Shown piece by piece: positions 1-9,921 of a DNA stretch of 64,000 bases; positions within the stretch are counted from its first letter, which is position 1; each line of letters opens with the position of its first letter. Under the pieces are notes generated by a model. It made no database searches and was not told the origin of the DNA. It worked only from the letters and a program-made list of their open reading frames with translations. The position numbers and the translations under genes are program-made. Where the stretch lies: assembly GCA_001769275.1 (NCBI GenBank), contig MEOQ01000014.1, forward strand, positions 56,495-120,494, written 5' to 3'. The DNA is from Bacteroidetes bacterium GWF2_43_63. GTDB taxonomy: Bacteria > Bacteroidota > Bacteroidia > Bacteroidales > DTU049.

Positions 1-462
1 TTCAACGACATGCATGCCTTCGAACGTATGCAAAACTATTTTGCGTGGCTCCGGATTCAGGTTTTCCAACAGCGTTTTATAACTGATGGTCCGATCGGGA
101 GCTGCAATCTTTTCGCGATGCTTTTCAACCGCCTTTTTCAGATCATCGGGCAAAATGGGTTTCAGCAAATAATCCAAAGCACTGAATTTAATGGCTTTAA
201 TGGCATACTGATCGAATGCGGTGGTGAAAATGACATCAAAATCAATTTCAGGCAACATTTCGAGCAAGCGAAATCCGCTGCCATCGGGCATCTGAATATC
301 CAGGAAAACCAGATCCGGCGTGTGTTGCTTGATGGCAGTCAGCCCGGATTCAACATCCATAGCTTCGGCAATTATCTGAACGTCGGGCACATAGCGTCCC
401 AACAGTGCTTTCAGGGTAATTCTCGATGCGTCTTCGTCATCTATTATTATGGCTCGTATCAT
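1..462 (-). CDS. LytTR-family response regulator, 3' part missing at window edge
   Basis: The frame is open from the ATG at 462 through the left edge, giving 154 residues. They form a CheY-like receiver: acidic pair DD at residues 8-9, phosphoacceptor Asp55 in LVFLDIQMPDGSG, Thr about 80 and Lys about 102 (LLKP). A linker then leads to the start of a domain (RKIVLHTFEGMHVVE) that looks like the first strand of a LytTR DNA-binding domain. It starts 39 nt after the stop of the LytS-type kinase at 502-3657, so the two form a two-component operon. The LytTR assignment is inferred from this start and the partner kinase, because the output domain itself lies outside the window. Confidence 0.9.
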   Translation of the reverse strand, partial: MIRAIIIDDEDASRITLKALLGRYVPDVQIIAEAMDVESGLTAIKQHTPDLVFLDIQMPDGSGFRLLEMLPEIDFDVIFTTAFDQYAIKAIKFSALDYLLKPILPDDLKKAVEKHREKIAAPDRTISYKTLLENLNPEPRKIVLHTFEGMHVVE

Positions 463-501
463 AGCTCAATAATTTTGTTCAAAAATACAAGAATTTTTCG
501 C

Positions 502-3500
502 TCAAAGGTCAATAAAAGGAATCACAAGTCTCACCCTCGTTCCCGAGGCGTTTCCTGCTTCGTCCTTCAGATCGGTAATTTCTACGGAAATTTTATTTTT
601 CAGATGTTTATTCAGAATGTCCAGCCGCTCTTTGGTGATAATGATTCCCTGCGATTTCTGAATCAACCCGCTCTTTTGCTTGATTTCCATGGCTTTCTCG
701 CGTCCTATTCCATTGTCTTCAATCACGCAGAGAATGTAATCTTCTTCTTCCCACATCTGCACCAGCAAGCGGCATTCGCCCGTTTTTTTATTCATAAACC
801 CATGAATAATTGCATTCTCGATGTAGGGCTGAACAATCATAGGAGGAATCCCCATATATTCAGTATCCATACCTGATTCAACACGAATTTCATAATGAAA
901 ACGGTTGTTGAATCGCATGTTTTCCAGATCGAGATAATGCTTCAGCAGCGATATTTCCTCGGATATAGGGATGTAGGCCTCGCGGCTGGTAGAGAGAATC
1001 AGCCTCATTAGCTGACTAAATTTTGCCAGATAATTGATGGCGTTTTCCGAATCGTTCGAAATAATGAAACTCTGAATGGAATTGAGGGAATTAAAAATAA
1101 AATGCGGATTCATTTGCAGACGCAACGCTTTCTGCTCCAGATCGAACATTTCCTTTTCAATTTTCAGCACGCGGGTTTCAACCTCATTCTGTTGTCTGAC
1201 TTTTTTTACCCTTCCTCTGATAAAGAGCCAGGTAATGAGCAAAGCTGCAACAAGAAGAAGGATTCTGAAAAACCATGTTTTATAAAATGGAGGTTTGACA
1301 ATAATGACAAATGATATTCCCTTTTCATTCCAAATCCCGTCGTTGTTTGTCCCCTTAACCATAAAATGATAAGTTCCGGGTTTCACGTCGGTGTACTCAG
1401 CCGTGCGGCGCGAAGCATCGGTTCGGATCCAGTCTTTGTCGTAATTCTTTAATATATATGCATATTGATTTTTCGACGAATTGGTATAGTCAAGCGCTGC
1501 GAATGAAACTGAAAAGAAATTATTGCTGGGACCAAGAATTACCGTGTCTCCATCATCGATATAAACACCATGAGGTTTGTTGAAAACATTGAATTCGGTA
1601 ATTACGAGCTGTGGTATTTTTCTGTTTATTCTGATGCTTTTCGGATTAAACAGATTGAAGCCGTTCATGCCACCGACAACAATCCGGCCGTCAGAAAGAA
1701 TTTCGGCAGCTCCCCCATTGAATTCATGACTCTGAATCCCATCATTTACATCATACAGGGCAACAGTGTTCTCTTTTGCATTGAACCTTATAAGTCCCGA
1801 ATTGGAAGTCAGCCATAAGAAACCAGATCGGTCCTCAACAATATCGTAAATTACATTGTCAGGAAAGCCATCTTTTTTGCCATATTGTTTGAACACTCCT
1901 GTTTTTCGGTCATATTTATTCAGACCACCCCCGAATGTGCCCACCCAGATATTGCCATCTGAATCCTCAAATGTCGACAGAATTCTGTCGTTTGAAATAC
2001 TAACAGGATTTCCTTTGTCGTGGTGAAAAACATAAATCTTTCCGGTTGCCGGGTCCAGTCTGTTGAGACCGTTAAAAGTGGATATCCACACAATACCGGC
2101 CATATCGACCATAACACTGTAAATATTGTTGCTTGAAACATTCCCCTTGCTCTCATATCCGGGATACAACCAGTTCCTGCAGCGAAAATTTGTCAGATCA
2201 ATGCAACTCACTCCACCCGTACAAGCGATCCAGAGGTTGTTTTTTGAATCCGGGGCTATCTTCCATACTTCGTTGCCTGCAATGCCGTTAGGGACACCGG
2301 CCGTAAATATTTTTCTCACCTTTCCACTCTGATCAAGCAGGTACAAACCTTTTCCGGAGGTGCCGGCCCAGATATCGCCATTTTGGGTAACCTCCAGAGA
2401 AAGGACCGGAATATGCCCGAAATCGTTTTTTGAAAAATGCGAAAACTGCTGGTCTGCAGCGCCAAATTCAATTAACCCACCGTAAGTGCCAACCAGAAGA
2501 TTGCCATTCTGAAGCGTTTGAAAAGCCCATATAAGATTATGATTGTGATCAAACTGAGTTCCTGAAATTCTGAAATGGGGAAATTTGTAGGCAAAATCGG
2601 AAAACATATTCAGTCCGTGCATGGTCCCAATCCAAACTTCGCCTCCCGAGGAGCCGGCCAAACTGAGAATCCCATTGTTGATCAGTCCGTAACGACTGTT
2701 GAAGTCACTGTAAATGTGCCGGAGTTCACACGATTTTGGATAATAAATATAGACCCCGTTTTCAGGCGTTGCAATCCAAAATCTATCACGATTGTCGCAT
2801 AGCAAACGGGTTACAGGCTGAGAAATCAGTTCTTCGGGCAGACCGGTATTATCCTCACATGATATTATATATTCTTCCAACGTTTGCTTATCTATCACAT
2901 AGACTCCGCAATAGGTGCCAATCCAAAGCGATTTTTCAGATTCAGCAAACGATGTAATGACAGGTGTCTCGCCAGCTCCACACGTATTAACATCAATCCG
3001 TGTAATCTGATTTGTTTTCAGGTCCATGAGTGCAACACCATGCTGTGTGCCGATCCATAGCCGGTTCATGTCATCGATGTGCAGCGACATAATCTGATCA
3101 GAGGGAATTGATGCTGTTTTTCGATTACTCCGCGTATATCGGGTAAATTTTTCTTCAGCTATATTAAAGCTGCACAGACCTTTGTTGGTTCCAATCCATA
3201 AATTTCCAGTCTTGTCATAAGCCAGCGCACTAATACTGTCAGAAGGGGGGCTATTGGAGTTGTAAAAACTGAAGTAATACGTTTTGAAGGTATCTGCTTT
3301 GAACTTATAAACATTCAATCCTTTGTCAGTCCCCACCCAAAGATTTCCGCTGTTGTCCTCTGCCAGCGCATTAATAGTTTCACAACTTATTTTCCCATTT
3401 GGTTTTGCATAATCAGGTCTGAAAATCTGGAATTTATACCCATCGAAACGATTCAGCCCATCCCAGGTGCCAATCCAAATGAATCCGCGCGAGTCCTGAA

Positions 3501-3657
3501 GGACAGTCTGAACGGTGTTTTGCGACAGGCCCTTACGGAAACTGTATATTTCGGAAGAGTAGCTGTCAAATGTCATCTCGTCGCTGCTTTGTGCAGTGAC
3601 AGTACAGCCCGTCCAGATGAAAGCTGCAAATAATAGATATTTCCTGAATCGTGTCAA
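502..3657 (-). CDS. Propeller-type (Reg_prop/Y_Y_Y) sensor histidine kinase of the LytS class
   Basis: A 1051-residue membrane sensor. A signal peptide (residues 1-22) precedes about 14 Reg_prop blades, recognisable by repeated IWIGT/LWIGT and GLNRFD motifs (about 30-680). A Y_Y_Y domain follows (about 690-785), then one transmembrane helix (about 790-810), a coiled coil, and a LytS-type His_kinase domain with the phosphoacceptor at His852 in MNPHFIFNSLNS. An ATPase segment (N-box YIENAIIHG, G-box EDNGIGR) ends the protein. The periplasmic propellers probably bind a ligand and signal to the LytTR regulator at 1-462. This architecture resembles hybrid two-component systems of glycan use, but the receiver is on a separate protein and there are no susCD neighbours here. 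Confidence 0.93.
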   Translation of the reverse strand: MTRFRKYLLFAAFIWTGCTVTAQSSDEMTFDSYSSEIYSFRKGLSQNTVQTVLQDSRGFIWIGTWDGLNRFDGYKFQIFRPDYAKPNGKISCETINALAEDNSGNLWVGTDKGLNVYKFKADTFKTYYFSFYNSNSPPSDSISALAYDKTGNLWIGTNKGLCSFNIAEEKFTRYTRSNRKTASIPSDQIMSLHIDDMNRLWIGTQHGVALMDLKTNQITRIDVNTCGAGETPVITSFAESEKSLWIGTYCGVYVIDKQTLEEYIISCEDNTGLPEELISQPVTRLLCDNRDRFWIATPENGVYIYYPKSCELRHIYSDFNSRYGLINNGILSLAGSSGGEVWIGTMHGLNMFSDFAYKFPHFRISGTQFDHNHNLIWAFQTLQNGNLLVGTYGGLIEFGAADQQFSHFSKNDFGHIPVLSLEVTQNGDIWAGTSGKGLYLLDQSGKVRKIFTAGVPNGIAGNEVWKIAPDSKNNLWIACTGGVSCIDLTNFRCRNWLYPGYESKGNVSSNNIYSVMVDMAGIVWISTFNGLNRLDPATGKIYVFHHDKGNPVSISNDRILSTFEDSDGNIWVGTFGGGLNKYDRKTGVFKQYGKKDGFPDNVIYDIVEDRSGFLWLTSNSGLIRFNAKENTVALYDVNDGIQSHEFNGGAAEILSDGRIVVGGMNGFNLFNPKSIRINRKIPQLVITEFNVFNKPHGVYIDDGDTVILGPSNNFFSVSFAALDYTNSSKNQYAYILKNYDKDWIRTDASRRTAEYTDVKPGTYHFMVKGTNNDGIWNEKGISFVIIVKPPFYKTWFFRILLLVAALLITWLFIRGRVKKVRQQNEVETRVLKIEKEMFDLEQKALRLQMNPHFIFNSLNSIQSFIISNDSENAINYLAKFSQLMRLILSTSREAYIPISEEISLLKHYLDLENMRFNNRFHYEIRVESGMDTEYMGIPPMIVQPYIENAIIHGFMNKKTGECRLLVQMWEEEDYILCVIEDNGIGREKAMEIKQKSGLIQKSQGIIITKERLDILNKHLKNKISVEITDLKDEAGNASGTRVRLVIPFIDL

Positions 3658-3676
3658 GGGTTAGTTTTATGCCACA

Positions 3677-3684
3677 CAAATGTA
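3677..3684 (-). promoter_or_regulatory. Probable -7 element of the kinase/LytTR operon
   Basis: Read on the minus strand the site is TACATTTG, a perfect match to the Bacteroidota -7 consensus TAnnTTTG, 19 nt before the kinase start at 3657. I do not see a TTTG at the expected -33 spacing, so this is only a fair prediction. Confidence 0.45.
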
Positions 3685-3917
3685 AAAGATATTTTCATTA
3701 ATGCCTATAATGGTCAGCAAAAGGTCATTTTAAATCAGTCTGATCATTCTTCTATTCAAATTTGAGATGAGCTCATAGCAGACATTTAAAAAATCAGACT
3801 AACAACAATTTGCATTTATTAATACAGTAATTTCATAATTATGCCCGGAACTCCGATGCTAAAAACTCATCCAACACTTAACCAACTATAGTTTTAAAGT
3901 TACGTATGAAATAATAA

Positions 3918-3949
3918 TTTGCATATCAATTCATTTGATATTATCTTCG
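3918..3949 (+). promoter_or_regulatory. Probable promoter of the PAS histidine kinase gene
   Basis: TTTG at 3918-3921, a 20-nt spacer, then TATCTTCG at 3942-3949. This matches the Bacteroidota TTTG-N19-21-TAnnTTTG pattern with one mismatch. It would give a leader of about 115 nt before the ATG at 4072. Confidence 0.5.
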
Positions 3950-4071
3950 TTAACTGAAAACCACCACCTGTCGAAGTCCGGCTTATTTTTACCTATTAAA
4001 ACCGGCTCCCGGAAAGTGGAAAAAGATGTAAGAACAAAGATCTGCAAAGTTGTAACTAAAACAAAAAGCCA

Positions 4072-7000
4072 ATGTCAGACATGTACACTGCGGATTCAAT
4101 TCAACAAATGCTGGATTCAATTTACGACGGCATAATGGTTCTTGATATAAATTCCGGCAAATATGTGTATGCGAATCAATGTGCCTGCGAATTATATGGC
4201 TGCCCGAAAGATATGGTGAAGGATCTGGATCCTGCCGATCTCAGTGTCCTGAAAGCTCCCTACGACGAAGCTGCAATAAACGCATATAGTGAAACAGCGC
4301 GCAAAGAGGGCAAATGTGTGTTTGAATGGCTTGCGAAAAAACTGGATGGGAGCCATTTCTGGGCTGAAGTTGCGCTAACCTATGCAGAGATCGATGGGAA
4401 ATTTAATTACATAGCAGTTGTCAGAGACACCTCGGCAAAAAAAGCGATTGAAACCGAAAAAAACAAAACCAATGCGCAGTTACGGGCCATCCTGGATTCT
4501 TCGCCCGATGCTCTTGCTATCATCAACAGCGATGGTGTTTTTCTGGACGGCAACAAATCGTTTCTGGAAAGATGGGACAAACAACCCGATGAAATAATCG
4601 GACACAGCGCCATCGAAATTCTGCCTAAAGATATATTTGACTCACGACTCAAAAAAATCAGGCAGGTTATAAAAACCAAAATACCTGTCAGCTTTGTCGA
4701 CACTTTCAACGGTAAATGGTTTGAAATATTTATCTCCCCCGTTTTGGAGAATGATGGCAGTTCGACCAGTATAGCGATGACATCGCGCAATATTACAGAC
4801 GCAAAAACGGCCAACGACACGCTAAAAGCAGAACACGATCATCTGGTCGACGTTTTGGAATCGATGTCGGATGCATTCGTTTCGATTGATACAGACTGGT
4901 TTTACACTTACGTCAATCAAAAGGCCGGTGAAATTTTCGGAAAAGATCCGCAATGGTTAACCGGCAAACATATATGGACTGTGTTTCCGGAAGGCGTAGG
5001 GCAACCCTTTCAAAAGAACTATGAAAAGGTCATGAAGCAACGGGTGCCTGTAAGTATGGAGGAGTATTATCCGCCTTTGGACAAATGGTTTGAAAACCGC
5101 ATTTATCCTACAGAAAACGGCATTTCAATTTTCTTTCATGATATAACGGATATTAAAAGCACAGAGTTGCAGATTAAAGAATCTGAACTACGATATAAAG
5201 CCATATTTGAAAACACGGGAACAGCGGCTGTTATTATTGAAGAAGACACAATAATTTCATTGGCTAATTCAAAATTTGAAGAACTCTCCGGATTCACCAG
5301 AAAAGAAATTGAAAATATCAAAAGCTGGAAAGAATTTGTTGCATGGGATGATTTGGTGAAGATGGAAGAGCAACATATGCTGCGTCGGTTGAAAAATGAA
5401 GCTGCGTTGAAATCATATGAATTCAGGTTTGTCGATAGAAATGGTGTTGAAAAGTATATTCTTTTGACGGTTGATATCATCCCTGGCTCAAAAAGAAGTG
5501 TTGCGTCGCTGCTCGATATTTCTGAAATTAAAAACAATGAAATAACACTTCGTGAGTCTGAAGCAAAGTATCGTCTGTTGTTTGAGCACAACCCGCTCCC
5601 GATGCTGATTTACGAAAGAGGTACTTTGAAAATGATTTCGGTTAATGAGTCATTTCTGAAGCTCTATGGCTATACCGCTGAACAGATTTCTCAGATGCAC
5701 CTTACAGATTTGTATCCGGAAAAAGATAAAAAGCCAATTACTGAGCTTGCACACAGAATTCAGGGACACGAATATGCAGGAGAATGGCGCCACCTGAAAT
5801 CTGACGGAACACTGATTGACATTCTGGCCACTTCACACGACATCAGATACAATAACAGAAGTGCAAGAATTGCAGTTATTAACGACATCACCGAACGAAA
5901 AAAAATTGAACAGGAAATTCTGCGCAGTGAAAAACAACTGAAAGAAGCTCAGCATGTGGCCAAACTCGGAAACTGGGAACATGTGCCAGCAACGAACGAG
6001 ATAATTTGGTCCGACGAAATGTATTCTATTTTTGAAATCGATCCCAGTGCATCTGTTTCATTGTTTGATTCGTTCATTGAAAGAATGCATCCAGACGATA
6101 AAGAAAAAGTTGAACACGAATATTTCAAAACATTAAAAAAAATAAAGGAGAGCCATTTCGAACACCGGCTTCTGATGCCAGATGGGAGAGTGAAATATGT
6201 GTTTGTAAATTGTTTTTGTGATCCTGACAGACCTGTGACTTCAGCACACATCATAGGAACAATGCAGGATATTACCGAACGAAAAAAAATCGAACTCGAA
6301 TTACAGCGAAGTCGGATGTTGCTTCGATCTATGATTGATGCTCTTCCCATGTGGCTCGCTGCTATTGATCTTGATGGCAAATATTTCATTGCAAATAAGT
6401 TTTATTCGCAAACATTCAAACTGCCGTTAGACCAGATTGAAAATCACAACTACAGCGAATTTTTTCCACCTGACTTATATCAAAGACATAAGCTGTTGGT
6501 TGATCAATGTATTGAATCAAAAAAAGCAGTTGAGGTAACTGATCTGCTTGAATTGGAGAAAGGAATTGCGACCCACATTTATGGAGCATATACACCATTG
6601 TTTGATGAAAATGGGAACATATTCGGACTCAGTGCTGCCGTAATGGACATCAGTAAACAAAAAGCCATTGAAGAAGAAATTATACGACTGAACCAGACTC
6701 TGGAAGAAAAGGTGGCGCAACGTACCACTGAGCTTGCAAGAAAGAACGAAGAACTCGTTGTGGAAATTTCGGAACGTGTAAAAGCAGAAGAATTAATCAA
6801 ACACCAGTTGCAGGAAAAAGAAGTGTTGCTGCAGGAAATTCACCACCGGGTGAAAAACAACATGCAGGTGATCGTCAGTATTCTGAACCTGCAACTGTCT
6901 TCGGTGAGAGATGAACACACAAGACGTATTCTGCGCGACAGTCAAACGCGAATCAAAACAATGGCACTGGTGCACGAAAAGCTATACGAAACCACCGATT

Positions 7001-7425
7001 TCTCAAATATTGATCTGATAGATTACATCAAAAATCTTTTTGAATTTCTTACTTCCATTTACAAATCACCCAACGAAAACATTCAATGTAAAATAACCGG
7101 CAAGTCCTTTAAAGTTGATATTGACACCATCATTGCGATCGGGCTTATTACAAACGAAATAGTTACGAATTCATTCAAATATGCCTTCGATCCGGGTACA
7201 ATGGGACTTATTGAAATCAAACTCACCAAAAAGGATGAAAAAAATCTGGTTTATTCCATCAAAGACAATGGAAAAGGATTGCCCGAAGGGTTTGATATAC
7301 GCAACACCAAAAGTCTGGGACTTCAACTGGTCAGCATTCTTACAGAACAAATCAACGGAACCATCGAGGTAAAAAGATCTGCGAAAGGGACTGAATTCAT
7401 TATTGTTTTTCCACCGGCAGGATGA
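4072..7425 (+). CDS. Soluble multi-PAS sensor histidine kinase (HisKA_2/HWE-like)
   Basis: 1117 residues with no signal peptide or transmembrane helix, so a cytoplasmic sensor. I count about seven successive PAS/PAC units (roughly 1-125, 130-250, 255-370, 375-490, 495-615, 620-740 and 745-865), several closed by the PAC-like DITERKKIE motif. A coiled coil (about 865-915) leads to a HisKA_2 dimerisation domain with the phosphoacceptor in EIHHRVKNNMQ (His924/925) and an HATPase (NEIVTNSFKYAF, DNGKGLPEGF, LGLQLV). Such kinases usually act through a response regulator encoded elsewhere, and none is adjacent. The downstream neighbour is convergent. Confidence 0.93.
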   Translation: MSDMYTADSIQQMLDSIYDGIMVLDINSGKYVYANQCACELYGCPKDMVKDLDPADLSVLKAPYDEAAINAYSETARKEGKCVFEWLAKKLDGSHFWAEVALTYAEIDGKFNYIAVVRDTSAKKAIETEKNKTNAQLRAILDSSPDALAIINSDGVFLDGNKSFLERWDKQPDEIIGHSAIEILPKDIFDSRLKKIRQVIKTKIPVSFVDTFNGKWFEIFISPVLENDGSSTSIAMTSRNITDAKTANDTLKAEHDHLVDVLESMSDAFVSIDTDWFYTYVNQKAGEIFGKDPQWLTGKHIWTVFPEGVGQPFQKNYEKVMKQRVPVSMEEYYPPLDKWFENRIYPTENGISIFFHDITDIKSTELQIKESELRYKAIFENTGTAAVIIEEDTIISLANSKFEELSGFTRKEIENIKSWKEFVAWDDLVKMEEQHMLRRLKNEAALKSYEFRFVDRNGVEKYILLTVDIIPGSKRSVASLLDISEIKNNEITLRESEAKYRLLFEHNPLPMLIYERGTLKMISVNESFLKLYGYTAEQISQMHLTDLYPEKDKKPITELAHRIQGHEYAGEWRHLKSDGTLIDILATSHDIRYNNRSARIAVINDITERKKIEQEILRSEKQLKEAQHVAKLGNWEHVPATNEIIWSDEMYSIFEIDPSASVSLFDSFIERMHPDDKEKVEHEYFKTLKKIKESHFEHRLLMPDGRVKYVFVNCFCDPDRPVTSAHIIGTMQDITERKKIELELQRSRMLLRSMIDALPMWLAAIDLDGKYFIANKFYSQTFKLPLDQIENHNYSEFFPPDLYQRHKLLVDQCIESKKAVEVTDLLELEKGIATHIYGAYTPLFDENGNIFGLSAAVMDISKQKAIEEEIIRLNQTLEEKVAQRTTELARKNEELVVEISERVKAEELIKHQLQEKEVLLQEIHHRVKNNMQVIVSILNLQLSSVRDEHTRRILRDSQTRIKTMALVHEKLYETTDFSNIDLIDYIKNLFEFLTSIYKSPNENIQCKITGKSFKVDIDTIIAIGLITNEIVTNSFKYAFDPGTMGLIEIKLTKKDEKNLVYSIKDNGKGLPEGFDIRNTKSLGLQLVSILTEQINGTIEVKRSAKGTEFIIVFPPAG

Positions 7426-7479
7426 TCTGACAAAACGCAGGCGTGAAGGGATTCTTGAAAGAGTGAGTCCGAATTGAAA

Positions 7480-9921
7480 TCAAGTAAGCAATATATTTTT
7501 CGGCAGCGATTGCTGAAATAGTTTTTCAGTCGATTCTGGCTGATAAACGCTTTCATTTTTAATTTGAGCTTGATACAACAGCAGCTCTTTATTCTTTCGG
7601 ATTTTTTCAATTGTCAATCGCGCAAGCAGATAGCTTATCGTTGATTCGGCGCCTTGGTTCAGGTTGACCTGATTTTCTTCCAGTCCGTCGTAACACCCCC
7701 CTGTACAGGGATTGTACATAATTTGATTAAGATGGTTGTTGCCAAGAAACCATTGATTTGTTTTGTAAATCCGGGTTTTAAAATCCTCATCGTTATAAAT
7801 ATCGTCGAATGATTGCAAGGCAAGTATCGTATAGGCAACATCTATGGGTTGTTCGCCAGAAGATTGAGATTCCCCGCCCTTTTTCAGCCAACCTTTGTTG
7901 GAAATAACTTTCATCATGTCGCCCTCTGTCGTTTTGGAAATCAGAAAATCAAACGATTCTTTTGCGATGCGCTGATATTTAGGTTCCTTCACACTTTGCC
8001 AGGCCATAATCATGGCTTCGGGCAAAATACTGTTGGCATAGGTAAGATAACTTTCGAACCATGCCCACTCCTTGTCCGATTCAAATTCATACATGTCAGC
8101 TAGTCGTTCGGCAAGTATTTTAATGATTCGTTTCGCCGGGGTTGACCCATGCTTCAGATCGAAATAGTATAAGCCCTTTATATTAAAAGCCATGGCTCTT
8201 GTAGAAAACATTTCAATTGCATTCTGCATCGATATTCCGAAAATTTCTTCTGCTTTTTTGATCATTTCGAGAGGCAAAATGTCTTTGTTCGAAATCAGAT
8301 ATCCAAGCGCCCAGTTTGCTCTGCCATTGGCATCTTCGAGATTTTCGTTTTCGTTTTGAGTTGTAAACTGTTTATGCTTATCAACATAATTCAGAAAAGT
8401 TCCGTCGGGTTGCAGACAATATTGAATAAAATTCAGATAGGTATTCAGGAGAACAAGATCAGTCCGATCCCTGGTTAATTCATAGTGTTTGCAAATGACA
8501 ATCATTGCGCGTGCATTATCGTCGAGTGTGTAGCCGGATGAAGTATCGGGCCTGTTGATTTTCGAAAACTGCAGCATGCCGAAAGCAGTTGTCATTTGTT
8601 TTATATGTCGAAGATTTACATCCGGGATGTTGTAATCCAGAACAAATTTATTCACCATTATTTTTTTAAACAGCTGAGCATGCGCAATGGCTGAATTTTC
8701 CCATGCAGTAGGGGCAATTTTATGCAGCATTTCCGTACTGATTCTTTCGCGATGCGAATCACTTTTAAATAATTTGATAACACTGGCTGCCAGCTGAGTT
8801 GGTTGCTGAAAACCAATTAGTAAATCGGGATATTCTGCCAGCATTTCGCGCGCCTGCGGAATAGGCGTTGAAATAACAGGACAGCCGCAACTCATGGCGT
8901 ACGAAAATGTTCCACTCACTGACTGATTGGGATCTTTGGATGTAAACAGATAAATATCGGTCAATCGCAAATATTCGAGCAATACCGTCAGGGATAAATA
9001 TTGATTGATGAACGTTACATGTTTTTCAAGGTGCAGTGATTCTACTTTTTGAAGTAGCATTTCCCTGTATTTTTCGCCTTCATGCTTAACTACACCAGGA
9101 TGGGTTTTTCCGATAATAAGAAACATAACATCCGGATGAATTTCAACTATCGCTGGAAGCGCATCCAATGTGGTTTCTATGCTTTTGCCTGCACTTAGCA
9201 ATCCAAAAGTTGAGAGCACTTTTCGACCTGTCAATCCATATTTCTTTTTCAACATTGTTTTGCTGCTGTTCGAAACCAAATGCGTTCCATGAGCAATCAC
9301 TTCGATTTTCGATTTCTCAATGCCGTAGTCCTGCTCAAGCACTCCCCGCGAAGTTTCAGTCATCACAACGATGGCTTTGCTGGCGGCGGCCATTGCATTC
9401 ACCATGTTTTTCAGGCGATCATCAGGAGCAGGCAATACAGTATGAAAAACGATAATGACCGGTGCATTTATCTGATCGATAAAACTCAAAAAATCATTGC
9501 CTTCATTCAGATTGTAAAAACCAAATTCATGCTGAATAACTACGATTTTAATATTTGTGTTTTTGTTGATTTTATAAGCAGTAACAGTAAATTCAACTGG
9601 TTTCGAAGTATCGAAAACGCCGCTTACTATTTCGGGATAATCAAACTTTTCATCGGTTGTTTCGAGTGCACAGACTTTCACCTTAAAAGACTTTCCGAAT
9701 TTATTCTGAACAGCATCAATCAGATCCTGCGAATAGGTTGCAATGCCACATTCACGAGGCGGATATGATGTAATGAAAAGAATTTCAGGTGTCGCATTTT
9801 TCTTCAGGCTTTTATTGCCCCCCGAAATTTGTTCAGAATAAATGTTGCTGACAGGAATTGCTTTTGCCACTTCATTGAACGGCACTGAAAAGGCATTGCG
9901 TACTAGGTTACTTTTTTTCAT
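7480..9921 (-). CDS. Glycosyltransferase family 4 protein fused to an alpha/alpha-toroid-like C-terminal domain
   Basis: 813 residues. About 45-420 is a GT-B glycosyltransferase of the GT4 type: an N-terminal Rossmann half beginning LFITSYPPRECGIATY, then the sugar-nucleotide half with STFGLLSAGKSIE and TSKDPNQSVSGTFSYAMSCGCPVISTP. About 430-790 is a helical domain with repeated patterns (SGYTLDDNARAMIV, NGRANWALGYL, AWFESYLTYANSILPEAM) resembling an alpha/alpha toroid as in glycan-processing enzymes. It overlaps the GH130 gene by 14 nt and is last in an eight-gene unit. This suggests coupled synthesis and trimming of a mannose-type glycan. The substrate is not readable from the sequence. Confidence 0.88.
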   Translation of the reverse strand: MKKSNLVRNAFSVPFNEVAKAIPVSNIYSEQISGGNKSLKKNATPEILFITSYPPRECGIATYSQDLIDAVQNKFGKSFKVKVCALETTDEKFDYPEIVSGVFDTSKPVEFTVTAYKINKNTNIKIVVIQHEFGFYNLNEGNDFLSFIDQINAPVIIVFHTVLPAPDDRLKNMVNAMAAASKAIVVMTETSRGVLEQDYGIEKSKIEVIAHGTHLVSNSSKTMLKKKYGLTGRKVLSTFGLLSAGKSIETTLDALPAIVEIHPDVMFLIIGKTHPGVVKHEGEKYREMLLQKVESLHLEKHVTFINQYLSLTVLLEYLRLTDIYLFTSKDPNQSVSGTFSYAMSCGCPVISTPIPQAREMLAEYPDLLIGFQQPTQLAASVIKLFKSDSHRERISTEMLHKIAPTAWENSAIAHAQLFKKIMVNKFVLDYNIPDVNLRHIKQMTTAFGMLQFSKINRPDTSSGYTLDDNARAMIVICKHYELTRDRTDLVLLNTYLNFIQYCLQPDGTFLNYVDKHKQFTTQNENENLEDANGRANWALGYLISNKDILPLEMIKKAEEIFGISMQNAIEMFSTRAMAFNIKGLYYFDLKHGSTPAKRIIKILAERLADMYEFESDKEWAWFESYLTYANSILPEAMIMAWQSVKEPKYQRIAKESFDFLISKTTEGDMMKVISNKGWLKKGGESQSSGEQPIDVAYTILALQSFDDIYNDEDFKTRIYKTNQWFLGNNHLNQIMYNPCTGGCYDGLEENQVNLNQGAESTISYLLARLTIEKIRKNKELLLYQAQIKNESVYQPESTEKLFQQSLPKNILLT

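Larger units (their letters stand above)
3658..4071. other. Divergent intergenic region
   Basis: This 414-bp AT-rich gap separates the divergent kinase genes at 502-3657 and 4072-7425. It holds the probable promoters for both (3677-3684 on the minus strand, 3918-3949 on the plus strand). I see no other gene or repeat in it. The short plus-strand open frame that runs through its right end has no recognisable features. Confidence 0.6.

Noticed and set aside
10..876. Long plus-strand open frame at the left edge
   Set aside because: It runs antisense to the well-conserved receiver and LytS kinase genes. The translation has no family features, and it arises from codon bias on the opposite strand.
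502..3657. Polysaccharide utilisation locus around the propeller kinase
   Set aside because: No susC/susD pair or secreted glycoside hydrolase is adjacent, and the kinase lacks the fused receiver-AraC output of true hybrid systems.
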